The translations under genes and the position numbers were made by a program. From assembly GCA_963737405.1 (NCBI GenBank), contig CAVTSL010000007.1:124001-188000 (forward strand): a stretch of DNA of 64,000 nt. Reading direction: 5' to 3'. Within the stretch, counting starts at the first letter, position 1, and each line of letters starts with the position of its first letter. This document shows, piece after piece, positions 16,516 to 23,410 of the stretch. The notes below the pieces were generated by a model that saw only the letters and a list, made by a program, of their open reading frames with translations, did no database searches and had not been told where the DNA came from. This DNA comes from JACCTU01 sp963737405. Lineage in GTDB: Bacteria > Actinomycetota > Thermoleophilia > Gaiellales > Gaiellaceae.

Positions 16516-18267
16516 GTGACGGTGGACGAGGGAGAGCGTCAGCGCAGGGACGCGGCCAAGCGCTACGTCTGGCGGCTCGTCGTGCGCGAGCGACGAGGCG
16601 TGCTGGGCGCGATCGCCGGCGGGCTCGTCTGGCAGGCGGCCGCGGTCGCGACGCCCCTCGTCGTCGAGCGCGCGATCGACCAGGGGATCCTGCCGGAGGA
16701 TCGCCGGGCGCTCTTGCTCTGGTGCGGCGCCCTCGTCGGGCTCGGCTTCCTCGAGGCTGCGGCCGGCGGGGTCAGGCACTTCTTCGCGATCCGGAACCGC
16801 GCGCACGCCGACGCCGCCGTGCGCGATGCGCTCTTCACGCGGGCGCTCGAGCTCGACGCGCGTTTCCACGACCGCGTGGGCGCCGGTGAGCTGATGAGCC
16901 GCGCATCGAACGACGCAGAGCTCGTCGCGAGGCTCCTGGACGCGGCCGGCCACACCGTCGCGTACATGGTCTCGGTCGCGGCCGTCGCGGTCATCCTGCT
17001 CACGATCGACGCCCCGCTCGCGCTGATCGTCCTGCTGCCGCTGCCGCTCGTCTCGATCGGGTTCTGGCGCTACTCGCGGCGCTACGGCGACCGGACACGG
17101 CGCCTGCAGGAGGAGCTCGGGGCGACGACGGCGCTCGCAGAGGAGACGGTCTCGGGCATCCGAGTCGCGAAGGGGCTCGGCGCGGGCGACGCGCTGAACA
17201 CGCGCTTCCGAACCGCGAGCGACCGGGTCGTGTCGCGCGCGCTCGACGTCGCCGCCGTCGATGCCGTCTTCCTCCCCGCGCTCGAGGCGCTTCCGCTTCT
17301 CGGGATCCTCGCGACGCTCTGGTTCGGGTCGCACCGCGTGATCGACGGGCAGATGACGCTCGGGCAGCTGACCGCGTTCACGCTCTACCTCTCGATCCTC
17401 GTCTGGCCGCTCCGGACACTCGGGCAGCGGGTCCAGACGCTTCAGCAGGCGATCGCTGCGGCGACCCGCATCACCGAGGTGCTCGAGTCGCAGCCCGCGG
17501 TCGTCGAGGCGCGGGATCCGAAGCGGTTGCCGCGCGGGCGCGCGCTCGAGGTGCGCTTCGAGGACGTCTCGTTCGGCTACGAGCGCGGCCGGCCGGTGCT
17601 CGACGGCTTCACGCTCGACATCCCGCCGGGGACGTCGGTCGCGCTCGTCGGCGGGACCGGCGCCGGCAAGACGACCGCCGCGGCGCTCCTCGCGCGGTTC
17701 TACGACCCGCAGTTCGGCCGCGTGCTCGTCGACGGCGTGGACGTCCGCGAGCTCCGCGTGGAGGACCTCCGACACGCGGTCGGGATCGTCTTCGAGGACA
17801 CGTTCCTCTTCTCCGACACGGTGGGGGCGAACATCGGCTTCGCCCGCCCCGACGCCTCGCCCGAGGAGATCGCCGAGGCGGCGCAGCTCGCGGGCGCCGA
17901 GGAGTTCGTCGCCGGCCTGCCCGAGGGGTACGACACCGTGCTCGGCGAGCGCGGCTATTCGCTCTCGGGCGGGCAGCGGCAGCGGCTCGCGATCGCCCGC
18001 GCGATCCTCGCCGACCCGGCCGTCCTGATCCTCGACGACGCGACGTCGGCGATCGACGCGTCGAAGGAGCACGAGATCCGCGCCGCGCTCTCGACGGTGA
18101 TGGAGGGACGGACGACGCTCGTGATCGCGCACCGCGCGGCGACGATCGCGCTCGCCGACCGCGTCGTCGTGCTCGAGGCGGGCTCCGTCGCGGAGCAGGG
18201 CACGCATGCCGAGCTTCTTCGGCGCTCCACGCGCTACCGCCGGCTGCTCGCCCTGGAGGCAGCGTGA
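16516..18267 (+). CDS. ABC exporter half-transporter, degenerate ATP site partner
   Basis: 583 residues: a six-helix transmembrane domain (about 25-300), then an ATPase domain with Walker A GGTGAGKTT, Q-loop region, signature LSGGQRQRLAIARAI and Walker B VLILDDATSAID. The position after Walker B is Asp in place of the catalytic Glu. In heterodimeric exporters (TM287/288, BmrCD, TmrAB type) this marks the half contributing the non-hydrolysing site. Start GTG at 16516 (a second GTG two codons on is possible). It overlaps the next gene by 4 nt (GTGA). Substrate unknown; probably drugs, lipids or peptides. Confidence 0.92.
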   Translation: MTVDEGERQRRDAAKRYVWRLVVRERRGVLGAIAGGLVWQAAAVATPLVVERAIDQGILPEDRRALLLWCGALVGLGFLEAAAGGVRHFFAIRNRAHADAAVRDALFTRALELDARFHDRVGAGELMSRASNDAELVARLLDAAGHTVAYMVSVAAVAVILLTIDAPLALIVLLPLPLVSIGFWRYSRRYGDRTRRLQEELGATTALAEETVSGIRVAKGLGAGDALNTRFRTASDRVVSRALDVAAVDAVFLPALEALPLLGILATLWFGSHRVIDGQMTLGQLTAFTLYLSILVWPLRTLGQRVQTLQQAIAAATRITEVLESQPAVVEARDPKRLPRGRALEVRFEDVSFGYERGRPVLDGFTLDIPPGTSVALVGGTGAGKTTAAALLARFYDPQFGRVLVDGVDVRELRVEDLRHAVGIVFEDTFLFSDTVGANIGFARPDASPEEIAEAAQLAGAEEFVAGLPEGYDTVLGERGYSLSGGQRQRLAIARAILADPAVLILDDATSAIDASKEHEIRAALSTVMEGRTTLVIAHRAATIALADRVVVLEAGSVAEQGTHAELLRRSTRYRRLLALEAA

Positions 18268-19994
18268 GGACGCCCGTGCTCGCGCGCACGTGGGTCTACC
18301 TGCGCCCCTACCGCGGGCTGATCGCGCTGGCCGCGCTCGGGATCGTCGGCTCGACCCTCGTCACCGTCGCCGGGCCGTTCCTGTTCAAGTACGCGATCGA
18401 CGAGGGGATCGAGGGCGGGAACGAGTCGGCGATCACGATCGCCACGCTCGCCTACCTCGGGCTCGTGCTGCTTCGTCCGCTGCTCGAGCGGCTCGTCGTC
18501 GTCTGCTCCGCGCGCGCCGGCGAGCGCTTCCTCGGCTCGCTCCGCGTCGCCGCCTACGAGCACCTGCAGCGGCTCTCGATGCCGTTCTTCGAGAGCGAGC
18601 GCGCCGGCGTGCTCGTCGCCCGGCTGACGTCCGACGTCCAGACGCTGACGACGTTCACGCGCCAGGTGCTGATCGAGGTGATCGGGAGCCTGCTGCTGCT
18701 CACGATCACCGCGATCGCGATCGTGATCCTCTCGCCCGTGCTGGCGCTCGTCACGCTCGTGTCGTTCCCGCTCCTCTTCTTCTCGGCGCTCTCGTACCAG
18801 CGGCGCTCGCACCCGTCATACCTTTCGCTCCGCGAGCGCGTCGCCGACACGATGTCCTCGCTGCAGGAAGGGCTGACGGGCGTGCGCGTCGTCAAGGCGT
18901 ACCGGCGCGAGGGCGAGCAGTTCGCGCGCTACCGGCACCGGTCGCGCGAGCAGGTGCGCGCATGGCGGCGCATCTCGTACGTCAACATCTCGTTCTTCTC
19001 CGCGATCGCGTTCGCGCAGGCGTTGTCGACCGCGGCCGTCGTGCTCGTCGGCGGCTGGCTCTACTGGCGCGGCGACACGACGATCGGCACCGTCGTCGCG
19101 GTCGCGCTCTACCTCGTCTCGCTCTTCGACCCGATCGGGCGCCTCGGCGACTGGCTCTCGCAGTTCCAGTCGGGGCGCGCGGCGCTGACGAAGATCGTCG
19201 CGCTGCTCGACACGCCCGTCACGGTCGTCGGGGGCGACGCCGAGCTACCGGACGCCGGCGCCCTTCGCGTCGAGCGCGTCTCGTTCGCGTACGGCGGCGG
19301 GCCCGACGTGCTGCACGAGATCTCGCTGACGGTCCGCCCGGGCGAGCACCTCGCGCTCGTCGGGCCCACGGGCGCGGGCAAGTCGACGCTCGCGAAGCTC
19401 CTCACGCGCCAGTACGACCCGACCGAGGGCGTCGTCCGCTTCGCCGGCGAGGACCTCCGCGAAGCGAGGCTCGAGTCGCTGCGCAGCCGGATCGTCTTCC
19501 TGCCGCAGGAGGGCCACCTGTTCTCCGGCACGCTCGCCGACAACGTCCGGCTCGCGAAGCCGGACGCGACCGACGACGACGTGCGCCGGGCGTTGCGGGG
19601 CATCGGCGCCCTGGCACGGTTCGAGGCCCTCCCGGACGGCCTCGAGACGGACGTCCGCACCCGCGGCGTTCGACTCTCCGCGGGCGAGCGTCAGCTCGTC
19701 GGTCTCGCCCGTGTGGCCCTCGCCGACCCTGCGGTGATCGTCCTCGACGAGGCGACGTCGTCGCTCGATCCGGCGACCGAGGCGCTCGTCGAGCGGGCGC
19801 TCGCGGCGGTCTCGCACGGGCGCACCGTCGTCACGATCGCGCACCGGCTGTCGACCGCGGAGCGCGCCGACCGCGTCGCGGTGATCGACGGCGGGCGGCT
19901 CGTCGAGATCGCGAGCCACGACGAGCTCGTGGCGCAGGGCGAGCGCTACGCGGCGCTCTGGGCGAGCTGGGAGGCCGGGACGCGTGCCGCGTGA
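18264..19994 (+). CDS. ABC exporter half-transporter, catalytic partner
   Basis: 576 residues with the same domain order: six membrane helices (about 20-300), Walker A GPTGAGKST, signature region LSAGERQLVGLARVAL, Walker B VIVLDEATSSLD with the catalytic Glu, and AHRLST switch His. The signature deviates (LSAGE rather than LSGGQ). That half-site pairs with the first gene's Asp-containing Walker B, so both defects fall in the same composite ATP site, as in known heterodimeric exporters. Start GTG overlaps the preceding stop, implying 1:1 synthesis. Ends 1 nt before a strong 13-bp terminator hairpin. Confidence 0.92.
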   Translation: MRTPVLARTWVYLRPYRGLIALAALGIVGSTLVTVAGPFLFKYAIDEGIEGGNESAITIATLAYLGLVLLRPLLERLVVVCSARAGERFLGSLRVAAYEHLQRLSMPFFESERAGVLVARLTSDVQTLTTFTRQVLIEVIGSLLLLTITAIAIVILSPVLALVTLVSFPLLFFSALSYQRRSHPSYLSLRERVADTMSSLQEGLTGVRVVKAYRREGEQFARYRHRSREQVRAWRRISYVNISFFSAIAFAQALSTAAVVLVGGWLYWRGDTTIGTVVAVALYLVSLFDPIGRLGDWLSQFQSGRAALTKIVALLDTPVTVVGGDAELPDAGALRVERVSFAYGGGPDVLHEISLTVRPGEHLALVGPTGAGKSTLAKLLTRQYDPTEGVVRFAGEDLREARLESLRSRIVFLPQEGHLFSGTLADNVRLAKPDATDDDVRRALRGIGALARFEALPDGLETDVRTRGVRLSAGERQLVGLARVALADPAVIVLDEATSSLDPATEALVERALAAVSHGRTVVTIAHRLSTAERADRVAVIDGGRLVEIASHDELVAQGERYAALWASWEAGTRAA

Positions 19995-20025
19995 GGGGAA
20001 GCGCCCCGGTCGGGGGCGCTTCCCC
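19995..20025. terminator. Bidirectional terminator hairpin
   Basis: Perfect 13-bp inverted repeat (GGGGAAGCGCCCC / GGGGCGCTTCCCC) with a 5-nt loop, placed directly between the converging ABC exporter (+) and surface-protein paralog (-). There is no T-run, but the stem is very stable. Confidence 0.75.
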
Positions 20026-20039
20026 TGCCTGCCCCGCTC

Positions 20040-20483
20040 CTAGACGTGAACGGCGTGCGAGCGGTCGCTGCGAAGCGCAGCGACGAACACCGCACACGCG
20101 GTCGCCAGGATCAGCCCGAGGCCGAAGCCGAGCGCGATGTCGCCGCGGTCGACGCCTTCGGAGCTCGCTGCAGACGAGTTGACCTCGTTCTGCGGGAACC
20201 CCGCCGGCATCGCAACGCCCTCGTTGCGCTGGACGTACGCGCGGTACGCCCCTTCGACGTCTCCCGGCTCGAGCCGGCCTGCGTACAGCTCGGCCGGGCT
20301 CGTGATCGGGCCGAACGACGGTGCCTCGATCAGCGCGAGCTCGGCCTCGACGTCCGGTGCGTACCCAGGAGGCATCTGGTTGCCGACCTGGGCCGACGCC
20401 GGCCCGGCGAGCACTGCTGCAACCGCGAACGAGAGCACGAACGTCCTCAACGCCCGTCGCCAGCTCCTTCGAAACCTGCGCAT
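20040..20483 (-). CDS. Surface-protein paralog A: signal peptide, short ectodomain, C-terminal membrane anchor
   Basis: 147 residues. The basic start MRRFRRSWRRALR precedes a signal peptide ending in GPASA-Q (about 35). A Pro/Glu-rich ectodomain follows (SFGPITSPAELYAGRLEPGD), then VDRGDIALGFGLGLILATACA (about 112-134) and a short basic/His tail. It shares the SFxxITSPAELYAGxLEPG block with paralog B and the anchor with B and C. I do not recognise a named family; the layout is that of a small type I membrane protein. Preceded by the 56-bp repeat block at 20515-20570 and a GGAGGAGCA ribosome site before ATG. Confidence 0.75.
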   Translation of the reverse strand: MRRFRRSWRRALRTFVLSFAVAAVLAGPASAQVGNQMPPGYAPDVEAELALIEAPSFGPITSPAELYAGRLEPGDVEGAYRAYVQRNEGVAMPAGFPQNEVNSSAASSEGVDRGDIALGFGLGLILATACAVFVAALRSDRSHAVHV

Positions 20484-20514
20484 TGCTCCTCCTTAGGTGT
20501 TGCAGGTACTCGAC

Positions 20515-20570
20515 GAGGATCCGACGGCGCGCTAAAGCCGCCTCGGGGCGGCGGCTAAACGACGGCCAAA
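20515..20570 (-). promoter_or_regulatory. SARP-type operator/promoter block A
   Basis: Read on the plus strand: GAGGATC (20515-20521), 9 nt, GCTAAA (20531-20536), 17 nt, GCTAAA (20554-20559), 5 nt, GCCAAA (20565-20570). The hexamers start 23 and 11 bp apart. The same arrangement, to the base, recurs upstream of paralogs B and C. Direct repeats at 11-bp spacing are the known recognition pattern of SARP regulators; a SARP-type gene lies at 22105. Confidence 0.65.
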
Positions 20571-20574
20571 CGCC

Positions 20575-20600
20575 AAGCGGCCCGCCGAAGCGGGCCGCTT
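20575..20600 (-). terminator. Terminator of paralog B
   Basis: Perfect 11-bp stem (AAGCGGCCCGC / GCGGGCCGCTT) with a CGAA tetraloop, 20 nt past the stop of paralog B on the minus strand. The same hairpin follows paralog C, so gene, operator and terminator were duplicated as a unit. Confidence 0.75.
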
Positions 20601-20620
20601 CCCCTCGGAGGCCGTCCCTC

Positions 20621-21259
20621 CTACGAGTGCGCCATGCGGGTGCGCTGCCGGTCGCGGGTCATCGCGAGCGCGATCGCGCAGGCGGTTGCGAGGATCAGCC
20701 CGAGGCCGAAGCCGAGGGCGAGATCGCCGCGGTCGAAGCTGCTGTCGGAGCTCGCCGACACCGTCGCGCTCTCGACCGTCTTCGTCTGCGGCTGGAACCC
20801 GTCGGGCTTGTCGCGGATGATCACCTGCTGGTCGCCCTGCAGCTGCGGCTGGAAGCCGTCCGGCTGCGCGACGCCCTGCTCGACCGGGCTGTACGCCCGA
20901 GCCAGGTTCGTCGGCGTGACGCCTTCACCGGAGAGGTTCTGCTGGCTGACGCCGGAGCCGACGTAGCCGTCCGGCACGCCGTTCATGAAGACCGGGCCGC
21001 CGTCACGGGTGCTCTGGTTGGCCAGGCTCGAGCTTCCAGGCTCGAGCTGGCCGGCGTAGAGCTCGGCCGGGCTCGTGATCGCGCTGAACGACGGCGCCTG
21101 GATCATGGCCATCTCGGCTTCCAGGTCCGCCGAATACTGTCCGGGGGTGATCTCGGTGCTGACCTGGGCCGAGGCCGTTGTCGCGAAGATCGCGGCGGTG
21201 GCGAAGCCGAGCGCCAGCGCCTTGAGGGCCTTCCGCTGATTCTGATCGGTGCTGCGCAT
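20621..21259 (-). CDS. Surface-protein paralog B
   Basis: 212 residues, the longest of the three. Signal peptide MRSTDQNQRKALKALALGFA...ATTASA-Q (cleavage about 31); ectodomain with the SFSAITSPAELYAGQLEPG block shared with paralog A; then GVTPTNLARAYSPVEQG and two PDGFQPQ repeats around QVIIRDK; a Ser-rich spacer; and the anchor FDRGDLALGFGLGLILATACA followed by a basic tail RDRQRTRMAHS. Its ends are nearly identical to paralog C, while the middle differs. Strong Shine-Dalgarno (AAGGAGGAGCA) before ATG. It is its own transcription unit: operator block upstream, terminator downstream. Function unknown. Confidence 0.78.
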   Translation of the reverse strand: MRSTDQNQRKALKALALGFATAAIFATTASAQVSTEITPGQYSADLEAEMAMIQAPSFSAITSPAELYAGQLEPGSSSLANQSTRDGGPVFMNGVPDGYVGSGVSQQNLSGEGVTPTNLARAYSPVEQGVAQPDGFQPQLQGDQQVIIRDKPDGFQPQTKTVESATVSASSDSSFDRGDLALGFGLGLILATACAIALAMTRDRQRTRMAHS

Positions 21260-21296
21260 TTGCTTGCTCCTCCTTGGGGGGCGTACTGAATGAGAG

Positions 21297-21352
21297 GAGG
21301 ATCGGCCTGCGCGCTTAAGCCGCCCCGGCGGACGAGCTAAACGAGCGCTAAA
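21297..21352 (-). promoter_or_regulatory. SARP-type operator/promoter block B
   Basis: GAGGATC (21297-21303), 9 nt, GCTTAA (21313-21318), 17 nt, GCTAAA (21336-21341), 5 nt, GCTAAA (21347-21352). Spacing is identical to blocks A and C. It lies 38 nt upstream of the paralog B start codon. Confidence 0.65.
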
Positions 21353-21357
21353 ACGCG

Positions 21358-21383
21358 AAGCGGCCCGCCGAAGCGGGCCGCTT
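21358..21383 (-). terminator. Terminator of paralog C
   Basis: Perfect 11-bp stem with CGAA loop, same sequence as the hairpin at 20575-20600, followed on the minus strand by CGCGTTTT. It lies 22 nt past the stop of paralog C. Confidence 0.78.
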
Positions 21384-21405
21384 CCCCTCGGAGGCCCTCC
21401 CCTCC

Positions 21406-22002
21406 TTACGAGTGCGCCATGCGGGTCTGCTGGCGATCGCGGGTCATCGCGAGCGCGATCGCGCAGGCGGTTGCGAGGATCAGCCCGAGGCCGAAGCCGA
21501 GGGCGAGATCGCCGCGGTCGAGGCCGCTGTCGGAGCTCGCCGACACCGTCAGCCTCCCAACGGTCTTGGTCTGCGGCTGGAACCCGTCGGGCTTGTCGCG
21601 GATGATCACCTGCTCGTCGCCCTGCAGCTGCGGCTGGAAGCCGTCCGGCTGCGCGACGCCCTGCTCGATCGGGTGGTACGCCCGAGCCAGGTTCGTCGGC
21701 GTGACGCCTGCGCCGGAGAGGTTGACGTCGGCGTCGGCGGTCCGTACGAGATTTGCGACGTAGTTGTCGCCCTCGGGGATGCCGGCCACGCTCAGGTACG
21801 GGGTCTCGACCTGCTGCGCCGCGAACGGGCCCAGGTCGTCGGCCGTCGCGCCCCAGCTGAGATACGAGATCTCGGCGACGCCCTGGCTCACGGCCTCGCT
21901 GCGAACCTGCGCCGAAGCAGTCGTCGTGAAGATTGCGGCGGTGGCGAAGCCGAGCGCCAGCGCCTTGAGGGCCTTCCGCTGATTCTTCCGGGTGCTGCGC
22001 AT
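21406..22002 (-). CDS. Surface-protein paralog C
   Basis: 198 residues. Same signal peptide as paralog B (cleavage after TTTASA, about 31). The ectodomain opens with a unique segment (VSQGVAEISYLSWGATADDLG, VETPYLSVAGIPEGDNYVANL), then the shared GVTPTNLARAYHPIEQG, two PDGFQPQ repeats, and the anchor LDRGDLALGFGLGLILATACA with tail RDRQQTRMAHS. The variable middle between near-identical ends suggests duplication followed by diversification or recombination of the exposed part. Preceded by operator block C, which lies next to the divergent SARP gene. Function unknown. Confidence 0.78.
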   Translation of the reverse strand: MRSTRKNQRKALKALALGFATAAIFTTTASAQVRSEAVSQGVAEISYLSWGATADDLGPFAAQQVETPYLSVAGIPEGDNYVANLVRTADADVNLSGAGVTPTNLARAYHPIEQGVAQPDGFQPQLQGDEQVIIRDKPDGFQPQTKTVGRLTVSASSDSGLDRGDLALGFGLGLILATACAIALAMTRDRQQTRMAHS

Positions 22003-22040
22003 TGTGCTTCTCCTCCTTGGGGGGTCGTACGAATGACCCC

Positions 22041-22096
22041 GAGGATCTGCCCGCGCGCTAAAGCCACGTTGGCGGACGGCCTAAGCGAGCGCTAAA
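22041..22096. promoter_or_regulatory. SARP-type operator/promoter block C, shared with the divergent SARP gene
   Basis: GAGGATC (22041-22047), 9 nt, GCTAAA (22057-22062), 17 nt, CCTAAG (22080-22085), 5 nt, GCTAAA (22091-22096). Spacing as in blocks A and B. The outer repeat ends 8 nt before the GTG of the SARP gene, so the protein may also control its own expression; the SARP transcript would then be leaderless or nearly so. Confidence 0.65.
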
Positions 22097-22104
22097 ACTG
22101 CTGT

Positions 22105-23253
22105 GTGGACTACGGCGTGCTCGGGCCCATCGAGGTTCGGAGCGGCGGCCGGACGATCGAGGTCGGCCGTGGGAAGCAGCGCGCCCTCCTCGCCGTCCTC
22201 GCGCTCAACACCGGCCGCGTGGTGCCGACCGAGCGCCTGATCGACGAGCTCTGGGGCGACGACCCGCCTGCGACGGCGACGACCGCGTTGCAGGTCTACG
22301 TCTCCAAGCTCCGCAAGTCGCTCGGCGAAGGCGCGATCGAGACGCGCGATCCCGGATACGTCGTCAGGGGCGAGCTCGACGCGGACCGCTTCCAGGAGCT
22401 CGTCGCATCCGCGCGGCGCGCCGAGCCCGAGCAGGCAGCCGAGCTGCTGCGCGAGGCGCTCTCACTCTGGCGTGGCACGGCGCTCTGCGACGTCGACCTG
22501 CCGCTCGAGCGGGCACGGCTGGAGGAGCAGAAGCTCGCCGCGATCGAGCAGCGAATGGACGCCGACCTCAGTCGCGGCTGCTCCTCGGAGCTCGTCGGCG
22601 AGCTCGAGGCGCTCGTCGCCGAGCACCCGCTTCGGGAGCCGTTCCTCGCGCAGCTGATGCTCGCGCTCTACCGCGCCGGCCGTCAGGCCGAGGCGCTCGA
22701 GGCGTATCGCAACGCGCGCACGTACCTGATGGACGAGCTCGCGATCGACCCGAGCCCGCGCCTGCAGCAGCTCGAGCAGGCGATCCTCCGCCAGGACGAG
22801 GCACTGACGATCACCCGGGACGAACGGACGCTGACCGCGACCGCGCTCTTCCTCGACCTCGGGATCCGCGGCGAGGTCGAGGCGGTCGCAGGCCGGGCGC
22901 TCACGATCGGCACCGAGGAGCTCGGACGGTCGGCCGTCCGCGTCGAACGCGGGCTCGCCGACGCGCTGCTCGCGGTGTTCGTCGACGCCGACGAGGCGGT
23001 CACGTCGGCCGAGCGCGCGCGGGAACGGCTCACCGCCGAGCTCGGAGACGCCGTGCGGCCGCGCGCGGGTCTCGCAACCGCCGACCTCACGCTCGCCGAC
23101 CGCGTCGAGGGCGTGGCAGTGGTGCTCGCAGCGCGGCGTGTACGAACGGCGAAGGAGGGCGAGATCGTCGCCGGCGAGCGAACGGCTGCGGCCGCGCAGG
23201 CGCACGCATTCACGCGGCGCGGCGACGGCTACGTGCTGAGTCGGCCCGCTTAG
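22105..23253 (+). CDS. SARP/BTAD transcriptional regulator with degenerate cyclase-like C-terminal domain
   Basis: 382 residues. Residues 1-95 form an OmpR-type winged helix (YGVLGPIEVRSGGRTIEVGR...LIDELWGDDPP...VYVSKLRKSLG); 96-245 the BTAD helical domain (LLREALSLWRGTALCDV, LMLALYRAGRQAEALEAYR, LAIDPSPRLQQLEQAIL). Residues 255-382 align with class III nucleotide cyclases (TATALFLDL, GLADALLAVFVDADEAVTSAERAR, VRPRAGLATADL, VAVVLAARR...GEIVAGE), but the second metal/loop motif GDG is replaced by ADA and little else of the catalytic set is seen. It is therefore probably a sensor or dimerisation module and not an enzyme. Candidate regulator of paralogs A-C. GTG start. Confidence 0.82.
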   Translation: MDYGVLGPIEVRSGGRTIEVGRGKQRALLAVLALNTGRVVPTERLIDELWGDDPPATATTALQVYVSKLRKSLGEGAIETRDPGYVVRGELDADRFQELVASARRAEPEQAAELLREALSLWRGTALCDVDLPLERARLEEQKLAAIEQRMDADLSRGCSSELVGELEALVAEHPLREPFLAQLMLALYRAGRQAEALEAYRNARTYLMDELAIDPSPRLQQLEQAILRQDEALTITRDERTLTATALFLDLGIRGEVEAVAGRALTIGTEELGRSAVRVERGLADALLAVFVDADEAVTSAERARERLTAELGDAVRPRAGLATADLTLADRVEGVAVVLAARRVRTAKEGEIVAGERTAAAAQAHAFTRRGDGYVLSRPA

Positions 23254-23278
23254 GAGGGTTCGGCGGAGCCGGCCTCGG

Positions 23279-23385
23279 CGCCAGGGCGCGCTGGGTGGAG
23301 CGAGGCAAGGACGCAGGGAGCGTTCGTATCCAGCGGATACGGCGCGACTGAGGACGCGGCATCGCGCCGCCCAGCGTGTCTGGCG
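23279..23385. repeat. 107-bp nested inverted-repeat element (candidate structured RNA or intergenic repeat)
   Basis: Three nested palindromic pairs: CGCCAG/CTGGCG (23279-23284, 23380-23385), CGCTGGG/CCCAGCG (23289-23295, 23370-23376), and a central perfect hairpin CGTATCC-AGC-GGATACG (23325-23341). It fills most of the 157 bp between the converging SARP and ftsH genes. It is far larger than a terminator and has no coding potential. Confidence 0.5.
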
Positions 23386-23410
23386 GCACAGCGCCGGTTT
23401 CGCTGAGCCC

